This document shows, in pieces, positions 15,001 through 22,690 of a stretch of DNA of 45,937 nt (positions are counted from its first letter, which is position 1; every line of letters starts with the position of its first letter). The notes under the pieces were generated by a model that was not told where the DNA came from, did not search any database, and worked only from the letters and a program-made list of their open reading frames with translations. Made by a program: the position numbers and the translations under genes. Location of the stretch: NCBI RefSeq assembly GCF_001408515.1, contig NZ_CYPR01000240.1:1-45937 (forward strand), written 5' to 3'. This DNA comes from Jannaschia seosinensis (GTDB lineage: Bacteria; Pseudomonadota; Alphaproteobacteria; Rhodobacterales; Rhodobacteraceae).

Positions 15001-16002
15001 ATGACGATCCGCAGAATACTGGCCTGCAGCGCCGCGCTGGCCCTGCCGCAGGCCGCGCTGGCCGAGGCGCATCTCGACGAGATCACGGTGGCGTATTTCC
15101 TCGAATGGCCGATGCCGTTCCAATACGCCAAGGCCCAGGGCACCTACGAGGAGGAGTTGGGCGTCGACATCAACTGGGTCGCCTTCGACACCGGCACCGC
15201 GATGTCCGCCGCGATGGCGTCGCGCGACGTGCAGATCGCCGTGAGCCAGGGCGTGCCGCCCTTCGTGGTCGCCACATCGGCGGGGCAGGACCTCAAGATC
15301 GTGGACGTCGCGGTCAGCTATTCCGACAATGACAACTGCGTCGTGGCCGACACGCTCGAAATCGACCGGGACACCGCCGATGAACTCGCGGGGCTGCGCG
15401 TTGGCGTGCCGATCGGGACGGCGGCGCATTACGGCTTTCTCAGCCAGATGAACCATTTCGGCGTCGATCCCGCCTCGATGCAGATCGTGGACATGGCCCC
15501 CGCCGACGGCGCGGCGGCCTTCGCGCAGGGCTCGCTCGACATGGTGTGCGGCTGGGGCGGAGCGCTGCGGCGGATGAAGGAATACGGCAACGTCCTGCTG
15601 ACGGGTGCGGAGAAGGAGGAGCTGGGCATCCTCGTCTTCGACGTCACCTCGGCCCCCGCCGAGTTCGTGGCCGATGCGCCGGGGCTTCTGGCCGACTTTC
15701 TGCGCGTCACCGCCGAGGCGAACGCGCGCTGGAATTCCGGCGAGGCCGCGCAGGCGGAAATGCTCCCCGTCATCGCACAGGATGCGGGCATGGATCTCGA
15801 CGCCGCGCGCGAGACGATCGCCACCTTCGTCTTCCCCTCAGCCGAAGCGCAGCTCGAGGAGAAGTGGCTGGGCGGCGGGGCGCAGGATTTCATGAAGGGT
15901 ATGGCCGGCGTGTTCACCGAAGCCGGCTCCATCTCCTCGGCCCTCGACACCTATGCCGACACCGTCGATGTCGGCCCCCTGAGGGAGGCGGTCGGCCGCT
16001 GA
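15001..16002 (+). CDS. tauA: Taurine ABC transporter substrate-binding protein
   Basis: A 333-residue periplasmic binding protein of the TauA/SsuA/NMT1-like family that delivers taurine to TauBC. It starts with a signal peptide, MTIRRILACSAALALPQAALA, cleaved before EAHLDEITV (about residue 21-22). Then follow VAYFLEWPMPFQYAKAQG, FDTGTAMSAAMASRDVQIAVS (ligand-pocket strand) and VGVPIGTAAHYGFL near residue 135. The N-terminal AxA cleavage site and lack of a lipobox cysteine indicate a soluble periplasmic protein. An AGGAGAG ribosome site lies seven bases before the ATG. First gene of tauABC, divergent from tpa; taurine as ligand is inferred from the adjoining catabolic genes. Confidence 0.92.
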   Translation: MTIRRILACSAALALPQAALAEAHLDEITVAYFLEWPMPFQYAKAQGTYEEELGVDINWVAFDTGTAMSAAMASRDVQIAVSQGVPPFVVATSAGQDLKIVDVAVSYSDNDNCVVADTLEIDRDTADELAGLRVGVPIGTAAHYGFLSQMNHFGVDPASMQIVDMAPADGAAAFAQGSLDMVCGWGGALRRMKEYGNVLLTGAEKEELGILVFDVTSAPAEFVADAPGLLADFLRVTAEANARWNSGEAAQAEMLPVIAQDAGMDLDAARETIATFVFPSAEAQLEEKWLGGGAQDFMKGMAGVFTEAGSISSALDTYADTVDVGPLREAVGR

Positions 16003-16032
16003 CCCGCCGGAGCGCAGCCGCTTTGCAACCTT

Positions 16033-16062
16033 GGGAACGGGCGCCGCATCGCGGCCCGTCCC
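16033..16062 (+). terminator. Hairpin between tauA and tauB (possible attenuator)
   Basis: Inverted repeat GGGAACGGGC ... GCCCGTCCC (nine base pairs with one bulged A, 11-base loop) in the 79-base gap. No strong T-run follows. Such hairpins after binding-protein genes often stabilise the upstream mRNA so the binding protein exceeds the membrane subunits; that role here is inference. Confidence 0.45.
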
Positions 16063-16081
16063 TTCGCGCGATGGGGGATTG

Positions 16082-16885
16082 ATGTCCGGACTGAAGATCG
16101 AGCATGTCTCGATGCGCTTCGACCTGCCGGGCGGGGGGCATGTGCAGGCGTTGCAGGACGTCACGCTCGACCTCGCGGACGGGGAACTCGTCTCCGTCCT
16201 CGGCCCGTCCGGCTGCGGCAAGACGACGCTTCTGAACATCGCGGCCGGCTTCCTCGCGCCGACGGCGGGGCAGGTCACGCTGGACGGCGCGCGCGTGCGC
16301 GGCCCCTCGGCGGAGCGGGGGATGGTGTTTCAGCAAGGCGCCCTGTTCGAGTGGATGAGCGTGCGCGAGAACGTTGAATTCGGCCCCCGGATGAAGGGCA
16401 TGCCGCGGGCCGAGCGGGCGGAGAAGGCAGATCATCTGCTCGATGTGACCGGCCTCGGCGACTTCAAGGAGAAGGCGATCTACGAACTCTCCGGCGGCAT
16501 GCAGCAGCGCGTCGCGCTGGCGCGGTGTCTGGCCAACGATCCGGACGTGATCCTGATGGATGAGCCTCTCGGCGCGCTCGACGCGCTGACCCGCGAGAAG
16601 ATGCAGGGGCTTGTGCTGCGGCTCTGGCGCGAGACGGGCAAGACCATCATCCTCATCACCCACTCGGTGGAGGAGGCGCTGCTGCTCGGCGAACGCCTCG
16701 TCGTCATGGCGCCGCGGCCCGGACGGATCCACCGCGAATACCGTCTGCCCTTTGCCGCCGCGGGCGTCGATGCCGATCTGCGCGAGATCAAGCGCGATCC
16801 CGAATTCGGCACCCGGCGCGACGAGATCCTGTCGATGATCTGGGAGATGGAGGAAGAGATCATGGGCCGGACGGAGCGCGCGTGA
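16082..16885 (+). CDS. tauB: Taurine ABC transporter ATP-binding protein
   Basis: A 267-residue ABC ATPase that powers taurine import. Walker A GPSGCGKTT occupies residues 41-49, the Q-loop is in MVFQQGALFEW (about 81-91), the signature LSGGMQQR is 136-143, Walker B VILMDEP is 156-162 and the switch histidine is in LITHSVEEA. A C-terminal tail of about 40 residues (from REIKRDPEFGTRRDEILSMI) is typical of the nitrate/sulfonate/taurine subfamily. I chose the ATG at 16082; an upstream in-frame ATG at 16031 would lie inside the intergenic hairpin. It is followed one base after its stop by tauC. Confidence 0.93.
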   Translation: MSGLKIEHVSMRFDLPGGGHVQALQDVTLDLADGELVSVLGPSGCGKTTLLNIAAGFLAPTAGQVTLDGARVRGPSAERGMVFQQGALFEWMSVRENVEFGPRMKGMPRAERAEKADHLLDVTGLGDFKEKAIYELSGGMQQRVALARCLANDPDVILMDEPLGALDALTREKMQGLVLRLWRETGKTIILITHSVEEALLLGERLVVMAPRPGRIHREYRLPFAAAGVDADLREIKRDPEFGTRRDEILSMIWEMEEEIMGRTERA

Positions 16886-16886
16886 C

Positions 16887-18143
16887 ATGACCGGCCTCAT
16901 CCTTCTGGCGCTCTACGTCGCGCTGTTCGTCGCGGCGATGACGATTGCCGGGATGTTCACCCGGCGGCGGCGCAACGACCTGACCGCGCTCAAGACCGTG
17001 ACCTTCGGCGACGAAAGTGCGGTGCGCCCGAACCGGGTCGCCTCGGTCGTCTCGGTGCTGGTGCTGTTTCTGCTCTGGGGCGCGTTCACCGGTTCGGCAT
17101 GGGCGCCGGTGCATGTGCCGGGGCCGTTCCTCGGGCAGGGAAGCTTTACCTACACCGCGCGCGACGCAACCGGCGCGACGGACGAGGCCGAGGTGGTCTT
17201 CGTCGTGCACGAGGTCGGCACCGAGGCCGAGGCCCCCGAAATCCCCGAAGGCGAGGGCCTCGCGCTCAACGACACCGGCACGATCGGCGCCTACCGCTCC
17301 AAGCTCTTCCGGGTGACCCGCAACGACGCCCCGGGGGTAGAGGTCGTCGCGGTCGATGGCCAGCCGATCGCGCCCGGCGGAGTTGTCGCCATCGAGGGCG
17401 GCACCGTGTCGATGACGCCGAAGGGCACGCTGCACGTGACCCCCGCCACCGGCTACCGGATGGAGTCGATCTGGCTACCTGCGCCCGAGGAGGTCGTCGG
17501 CGCCTTCATCGACATCTCGCAAAACGGCTTCCAGAACTACACGCTGATCGAACATCTGGGCTGGTCGCTGATCCGCGTGCTGGCGGGCTTTGCCATCGGG
17601 GCCGCCGTGGGAATCCCGCTGGGCTATGCGATGGGCCTGTCTGGCTGGTTCCGCGGCTGGTTCGATCCGATCGTCGAGTTCATGCGCCCGGTGCCGCCGC
17701 TGGCGCTCATCCCCCTCGTCATCATCTGGTTCGGCATCTGGGAGACGGGGAAGATCGTGCTTCTGTTTCTTGCCGCGCTTTGGATCATGGCGATTGCGGC
17801 GCGGGCGGGCGTGTCGGGCGTGAACATCGCCAAGATCCACGCGGCCTATTCGCTCGGCGCGAATCGGTGGCAGATCCTGCGCCATGTGATCATCCCGAAC
17901 TCCCTGCCCGAGATCTTCACCGGCGCGCGGGTCGCGATGGGCGTCTGCTGGGGCACGGTCGTCGCGGCCGAACTGGTCGCGGCGCAGAAGGGGGCCGGCA
18001 TGATGATCATCGCCGCCTCCAAGTTCCAGCTGACCCAGATCGTTATCATGGGGATCATCCTGATCGGGTTGGTCGGCTACGGTATCGATATCCTGATGCG
18101 CAAGGCGGAGACCTGGCTGGTGCCGTGGCGGGGGCGGAGCTAG
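16887..18143 (+). CDS. tauC: Taurine ABC transporter permease with cadherin-like insert
   Basis: A 418-residue permease, about 140-150 residues longer than E. coli TauC. Residues 3-22 and 50-68 are membrane helices. Residues about 75-195 form an extra, presumably periplasmic, beta-rich region. The C-terminal part (200-418) is a standard binding-protein-dependent permease, with the cytoplasmic EAA-type loop AAYSLGANRWQILRHVIIP near residue 330. The insert reads like pieces of bacterial cadherin/VCBS-type Ig-like repeats: SFTYTARDATGATDEAEV, NDAPGVEVVAVDGQPIAPGG and MTPKGTLHVTPATGY. It starts one base after tauB. Its stop codon shares the palindrome CTAG with the stop of the convergent MFS gene. 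Function as the membrane channel for taurine is secure; the role of the insert is unknown. Confidence 0.9.
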   Translation: MTGLILLALYVALFVAAMTIAGMFTRRRRNDLTALKTVTFGDESAVRPNRVASVVSVLVLFLLWGAFTGSAWAPVHVPGPFLGQGSFTYTARDATGATDEAEVVFVVHEVGTEAEAPEIPEGEGLALNDTGTIGAYRSKLFRVTRNDAPGVEVVAVDGQPIAPGGVVAIEGGTVSMTPKGTLHVTPATGYRMESIWLPAPEEVVGAFIDISQNGFQNYTLIEHLGWSLIRVLAGFAIGAAVGIPLGYAMGLSGWFRGWFDPIVEFMRPVPPLALIPLVIIWFGIWETGKIVLLFLAALWIMAIAARAGVSGVNIAKIHAAYSLGANRWQILRHVIIPNSLPEIFTGARVAMGVCWGTVVAAELVAAQKGAGMMIIAASKFQLTQIVIMGIILIGLVGYGIDILMRKAETWLVPWRGRS

Positions 18144-19360
18144 ACCTCCCGCCGACCGACCCGCAACCAGATCAGCGCGGCACCCGCCAGCGTCAGGAAC
18201 GGCACCATCGCGACGTTCACCGCGGTCCAGCCCGTCACCGCATCCGCCGCCGATCCCATCAATCCGCCCGAGCTGAGCGAGGCGAGTGTCACGAGGCCGA
18301 AGACCAGCGTGTCGTTCAGGCCCTGCGCCGTGCCCCGCTCATGCGGCGCGTGATGCGCCGTCAGCATCGAGGTCGCGCCGATGAAGCCGAAGTTCCACCC
18401 CACGCCCAGCAGGACCAGCGCGAGGTAGAAATTCACCAGCGCGATGCCCGACAGCGCCGTCACTCCCGCCAGCGCAAGGAGGACGAGCCCCGCCCCGATA
18501 ATCTTTACCGCGCCGAAGCGGGCGACGAGATGGCCGGTGAAGAAGCTCGGCCCATACATGGCGACGACGTGGAACATCACGATGTTGGACGCATCCGACA
18601 CCGCAAACCCGCAGCCGACCACCGCCAGCGGCGTCGACGTCATCACGAGGTTCATCAGCGCATAGGCCACCATCGCGCAGATGATCGAGACGAGGATTGC
18701 CGGGTCGCGCAGAAGTTCCGCGCGTGTCCGTCCGCGCGGCGCGTCGGCGGCGGGTGCGACAGGGCGCGGAATGTCCAGAAGCGCGAACAGCCAGACCGCC
18801 CCGAGATTGATCAACAGGATCGCCGCATAGGTGCCGAGGAACGGGATCACCGTCGCCGTCTCGGTCGAGGTCACGACCGTTCGCGCGATGAGGGCCGAGA
18901 CCAGACCGCCCGCCATCACGTAGCTGATCGCCTTGGGGCGGAACGCGTCGGAGGCGGTATCGGTCGCCGCGAAACGGTAGAAGCCCAGCGAGGACATGAA
19001 GATGCCCGTCATGTAGGCTCCCGCCAGGAACAGCGCGAAGATCCCGGTCACCAGCGCCACCATCGACATCGCCGCCCCCGCCGCCCCGGCTAGTGCGCCG
19101 ATGACGAAGCCGAGGCGCCGGCCGCGCCGCTGCATCAGCGGGCTGAGCCACGGCGCCGTCGTCATTGAGCCGAACACGATCAGCGAGATCGGCAGCGTCG
19201 CCAGAAGCGGTGTCGGCGCAAGCGTCAGTCCGATCAGCCCCGCCACGGTGAAGCTGATGGGAAGCTGCGAGCCCAGGATCGCCTGCGCGGCGACGAGGAC
19301 GGCGACGTTACGCTTGGCGCGGGAATCGTCGAACGGGGCGGTATCGGTGAGACTGGTCAT
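18140..19360 (-). CDS. Major facilitator superfamily transporter
   Basis: A 406-residue protein with about 12 hydrophobic segments, an MFS-type transporter of the inner membrane. The loop between helices 2 and 3 reads PWLSPLMQRRGRRLGFVIGALAG, a version of the family GxxxDRxGRR motif. A central cytoplasmic loop (about residues 195-215, PAADAPRGRTRAELLRDPAI) separates two halves. The ATG at 19360 is the natural start; the N-terminus MTSLTDTAPFDDSRAKRNVAV precedes helix 1. It is convergent with tauC and overlaps it by the four bases CTAG. The substrate cannot be told from sequence. Sulfite or sulfonate export would be guesswork; a drug or sugar efflux role is equally possible. Confidence 0.8.
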   Translation of the reverse strand: MTSLTDTAPFDDSRAKRNVAVLVAAQAILGSQLPISFTVAGLIGLTLAPTPLLATLPISLIVFGSMTTAPWLSPLMQRRGRRLGFVIGALAGAAGAAMSMVALVTGIFALFLAGAYMTGIFMSSLGFYRFAATDTASDAFRPKAISYVMAGGLVSALIARTVVTSTETATVIPFLGTYAAILLINLGAVWLFALLDIPRPVAPAADAPRGRTRAELLRDPAILVSIICAMVAYALMNLVMTSTPLAVVGCGFAVSDASNIVMFHVVAMYGPSFFTGHLVARFGAVKIIGAGLVLLALAGVTALSGIALVNFYLALVLLGVGWNFGFIGATSMLTAHHAPHERGTAQGLNDTLVFGLVTLASLSSGGLMGSAADAVTGWTAVNVAMVPFLTLAGAALIWLRVGRREV

Positions 19361-19412
19361 GGAGACACGACTACGCCTGTCGGTTCCGCCGGGGAAGCAC
19401 GGGATTGTGTCG

Positions 19413-20657
19413 CTACGATCGGGTGATGAGGTGGAGGAAGGATCCCGACGCCGCACCTTGCCGCAGCCCGGCCGGCGCGAGGGCGGTGCCCTCGGCATCC
19501 GTGACCTGCGTGAAGAGTGGTGCGCCCTCCTCGCGGGTGACGGTGGCATAGTGGAATTCGTGCGCCGCCCAGCACCCGCCCATCGGACCGGTCTCGGCCC
19601 ATGCGCGGCGGTAGCCCAGATGCAGGCGACGCGCGGCAAAGCTCGTCTCCAGCCGCAGCAAGCCCGCCATCGCATGCCTGTGGCCGTCGGCATCCACCAC
19701 CCCGTCGCCCATCACCATGTAACCGCCGCATTCGCCGAAGACCGGACGGTCGCGCAACGAGGCGAGAAACGTGCCATTCGCCGCGATCCGGCCGGCGTGA
19801 AGCTCGGGATAGCCACCGGGCAGGAGGACGAGGTCGGCCGCCGGCGCGGGGTCGTCGGCCAGAGGGGAGAAGGTGCGGATCTCCGCACCCGCACGGTGCC
19901 AGCCGTCGAGCAGGTGGGGATAGGCGAAGGCGAAGGCCGCGTCGCGGGCCAGCGCGATCCGTTGCGCGGGCGGATCGATACGCGGCGGCGGCGCATCCGG
20001 CAGGGGCGCAGCATGACCCGCCAGCGCGTCGAGGTCTACGTGGTCGGCCATGACGCGCCCGGCATGGGTGAGGAAGGCATCGAGATCGGAATGCTCCTCC
20101 GCCTGGACGAGGCCGAGATGGCGCGATGGCGTCACGAGTTGAGCATCGCGCGGCACGGAACCCAGCACGGGAAGCGGGCAGGCCCGGCGCAACATCGCCT
20201 CGTGTCGGGCGGAGCCGACGCGGTTCAGGATCACCCCCGCGACGCGCACATCCGGGTCGTGCCCGGCAAAGCCTGCAACGAGAGGGGCGACGGATTGCGC
20301 CATCCGCGCCGCATCCACGATCAGAATGACGGGCAGCGAGAGCATGCGCGCGAGGTCCGCCCCCGCGCCGCGCCCGTCGGGCGGCGCGCCGTCGAACAGG
20401 CCCATGGCCCCCTCGATCAGCAGAAGGCCCGGACCGGCGGCAAGGCCCCCGATGGTTTCGGGCGCCATGGCCCAGGCGTCGAGATTCGGGCAGGGGGCGC
20501 CGGATGCGGCCTCGTGGAAGCGGGGATCGATGTAGTCCGGGCCGGATTTCGCACCGCGCACGGGCGTGCCCCGGTCGCGAAGCGCCCGCAGCAGGCCCAG
20601 CGTCACCGTCGTCTTGCCCGCGCCCGAGGACGGCGCGGCGAGGATCAGGCCGGGCAT
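19413..20657 (-). CDS. cobB: Hydrogenobyrinic acid a,c-diamide synthase
   Basis: A 414-residue glutamine-dependent amidotransferase of cobalamin synthesis (CobB/CbiA), amidating the a and c side chains of the corrin ring with ATP. An N-terminal P-loop APSSGAGKTT is followed by GAKSGPDYIDPRFH. The C-terminal class I-like glutaminase has GECGGYMVMG, containing the nucleophile cysteine, and EFHYATV near the end. I took the ATG at 20657. A TTG four codons upstream (20669) would start inside a perfect palindrome that precedes the gene. The gene follows cobA on the same strand with a 67-base gap and ends 52 bases beyond the MFS start, so it may form a cobA-cobB unit. Confidence 0.92.
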   Translation of the reverse strand: MPGLILAAPSSGAGKTTVTLGLLRALRDRGTPVRGAKSGPDYIDPRFHEAASGAPCPNLDAWAMAPETIGGLAAGPGLLLIEGAMGLFDGAPPDGRGAGADLARMLSLPVILIVDAARMAQSVAPLVAGFAGHDPDVRVAGVILNRVGSARHEAMLRRACPLPVLGSVPRDAQLVTPSRHLGLVQAEEHSDLDAFLTHAGRVMADHVDLDALAGHAAPLPDAPPPRIDPPAQRIALARDAAFAFAYPHLLDGWHRAGAEIRTFSPLADDPAPAADLVLLPGGYPELHAGRIAANGTFLASLRDRPVFGECGGYMVMGDGVVDADGHRHAMAGLLRLETSFAARRLHLGYRRAWAETGPMGGCWAAHEFHYATVTREEGAPLFTQVTDAEGTALAPAGLRQGAASGSFLHLITRS

Positions 20658-20666
20658 CGGGGCGGG

Positions 20667-20686
20667 CAATTACCCATGGGTAATTG
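20667..20686. promoter_or_regulatory. Perfect 20-bp palindrome in front of cobB
   Basis: CAATTACCCATGGGTAATTG reads identically on both strands. It lies 10 bases upstream of the cobB ATG and 38 bases after the cobA stop, in an AT-rich island. It has no loop and no following T-run, so it looks more like a protein-binding site than a terminator. Its position over the expected ribosome binding region would suit a repressor or a translational block. Confidence 0.5.
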
Positions 20687-20724
20687 GTGCAAGTCATGGA
20701 AATCGTGGCAGGAAAAAATGAGGA

Positions 20725-21573
20725 TCACCCGGTTTCAGCTGGCCGCCGGAGGCCCAGCGGGTCGAGATCGCGCGGCACGGCCCCCTCCGCATAGGCCCGC
20801 CAGTCGAGCGCCTGACGCAGCGCCACGGCCATGCCGATGCAGATGATTGCCGGCGGCTCCAGCCCCGCCGCGGCGATGTCCGCCGCGACGCGTTCGAGCG
20901 TCGTTTCGATCGTGCGCTGATCTTCGAGGGTGGCGGTGGTGGTGACGGCGACAGGCTCCGTCGGCGCGCGCCCGGCGGCGATGAGCTTGCCGGCGATTTC
21001 GCCGATATGCTTCATGCCCATATACATCACGATGACCTGGCTGCCCCGCGCGATGCCGGCCCAGTCGAGGGCCGTCGGCGTCAGCCCCGCCCGGTCGTGA
21101 CCGGTGACGAAGGTGACCGACTGGTTCACGTCGCGATGCGTGACCGGGATGCCCGCATAGGCCAGACCGGCGATGCCGGCGGTGATGCCCGGCACGATGC
21201 GGATGGGGATGCCGTGCTGCACCAGTGTCTGCGCCTCTTCGCCGCCGCGCCCGAAGACAAAGGGGTCGCCGCCCTTGAGCCGCAACACGCGCCGCCCCGC
21301 GCGGGCGAGGTCCACCAGCCGCAGCGAGATGTCGCGCTGCTTGGCCGAGGGTTTGCCGCCGCGCTTGCCGGCATAGATCCGCTCCGCCTGCGGCGCCCAG
21401 TCGAGGATCCCCTCATGCACGAGCGCATCGTAGACGATCACGTCCGCCTGCCGCAGCGCGTTGAGCGCGTGGAGTGTCAGCAAACCCGGGTCGCCCGGCC
21501 CCGCACCGCACAGCCAGACCCAGCCGGGCATCAGCTCGGGCCAGTCATGGGAGGTGGGGAGTCGGGCATCCAT
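20725..21573 (-). CDS. cobA: Uroporphyrinogen-III C-methyltransferase
   Basis: A 282-residue SAM-dependent enzyme that methylates uroporphyrinogen III at C2 and C7 to precorrin-2, the branch point to cobalamin and siroheme. Motifs: GAGPGDPGLLTLHA near residue 23, VYDALVHEGIL near 46, GGDPFVFGRGGEEA near 95 and HRDVNQSVTFVTGH near 140. It has the length of stand-alone SUMT (no CysG N-terminal dehydrogenase/ferrochelatase). The ATG at 21573 is chosen; the frame is open upstream but the family starts here. It is divergent from cbiD with 85 bases between the starts, too short for a cobalamin riboswitch, and I see none. Confidence 0.93.
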   Translation of the reverse strand: MDARLPTSHDWPELMPGWVWLCGAGPGDPGLLTLHALNALRQADVIVYDALVHEGILDWAPQAERIYAGKRGGKPSAKQRDISLRLVDLARAGRRVLRLKGGDPFVFGRGGEEAQTLVQHGIPIRIVPGITAGIAGLAYAGIPVTHRDVNQSVTFVTGHDRAGLTPTALDWAGIARGSQVIVMYMGMKHIGEIAGKLIAAGRAPTEPVAVTTTATLEDQRTIETTLERVAADIAAAGLEPPAIICIGMAVALRQALDWRAYAEGAVPRDLDPLGLRRPAETG

Positions 21574-21658
21574 GACCCCTCTATGCCGCGTGCGCGCGCC
21601 GCGCGAAAGCCGGGAGGCGACCATTGGCGGCGCGGAGCCGTCGTGCGATGGATTGCAG

Positions 21659-22690
21659 ATGGACGAGACTCCGAAGCTTCGCCGCGGCTGGACCACGGGC
21701 GCCTGCGCGACGGCCGCGTGCAAGGCGGCGCTGGAGGGCTTGTGGGGCGGGACGATTCCGGACCTGGTGACGATCCGCCTGCCGCGTGGCGAGACGCCGA
21801 CATTCGCGCTGTCTCACGCGGTGGGCGGGGCCGACTGGGCCGAGGCGGGAATCGTCAAGGATGCCGGTGACGATCCGGACGTGACGCACGGGGCGGAGAT
21901 CCGGGTGCGGGTGTCGGCCTCCTCCGGTGGCGTTGTGTTCCGCGCGGGCGAGGGGGTCGGAATCGTGACGAAACCCGGGCTGCCGATCGCCGTGGGCGAA
22001 CCCGCGATCAACCCGGTGCCCCGTGCGATGATCGACGAGGTGGTGGCCGAGGCGGCGGGCGAATTCGGGCGCGCACCCGACGTGACGGTGACGGTGTCGG
22101 TGCCCGGCGGGGCGGCCTTGGCGGCGAAGACCTGGAACCCCCGGTTGGGGATCGAGGGCGGCCTGTCGATTCTCGGAACGACGGGGATCGTGCGGCCGTT
22201 TTCCTGTGCGGCCTGGATCGCGTCGATCCATCGCGGGGTGGATGTCGCGCGGGCGAGCGGCCTGACCCATGTGGCGGGCTGCACCGGGGCGACGAGCGAG
22301 CGGGTGGTGCAGGCGCTGCATGGCCTGCCGGATCACGCGATGCTCGACATGGGGGATTTCGCGGGGGGGATGCTGAAATATCTCGCACGCCATCCGGTGC
22401 CGCGCATCACGCTGGGCGGCGGGATCGGCAAGCTCACCAAGTTCGCGCAGGGTGCGATGGACCTGCATTCCGGACGGAGCCAAGTCGATTTCGCCGTGCT
22501 CTCGGATTGGGCCGGGATCGACCTGACCGGGTGCAACACGGCTCTGGAGGCGGTGGGGCGTGTCCCCGCGCTGGCGGACCGTGTGGCCGAGGCTGCGCGC
22601 GCGCGGGTGTGCGGGATGTTAAAGGCGGAGGTGGACGTCGTCGTCATCGACCGGGCGGGCGCCGTGCTGGCCCATGCGCGGACTCGGTGA
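21659..22690 (+). CDS. cbiD: Cobalt-precorrin-5B C1-methyltransferase
   Basis: A 343-residue CbiD protein, which methylates C1 of the corrin ring in the early-cobalt (anaerobic) pathway. In some aerobic alphaproteobacteria it replaces CobF. It begins MDETPKLRRGWTTGACATAA, the conserved CbiD N-terminus, and contains VTKPGLPIAVGEPAINPVPR near residue 105 and GLTHVAGCTGATSE near residue 200, followed by LGGGIGKLTKFAQGAMDLHS. I chose the ATG at 21659 because the conserved block starts directly after it. Its stop overlaps the GTG start of cobK (GTGA), so the two are translationally coupled. Confidence 0.93.
   Translation: MDETPKLRRGWTTGACATAACKAALEGLWGGTIPDLVTIRLPRGETPTFALSHAVGGADWAEAGIVKDAGDDPDVTHGAEIRVRVSASSGGVVFRAGEGVGIVTKPGLPIAVGEPAINPVPRAMIDEVVAEAAGEFGRAPDVTVTVSVPGGAALAAKTWNPRLGIEGGLSILGTTGIVRPFSCAAWIASIHRGVDVARASGLTHVAGCTGATSERVVQALHGLPDHAMLDMGDFAGGMLKYLARHPVPRITLGGGIGKLTKFAQGAMDLHSGRSQVDFAVLSDWAGIDLTGCNTALEAVGRVPALADRVAEAARARVCGMLKAEVDVVVIDRAGAVLAHARTR

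Noticed and set aside
21574-21658. Cobalamin riboswitch between cobA and cbiD
   Set aside because: Only 85 bases, no B12-box-like sequence; too short for the known riboswitch.
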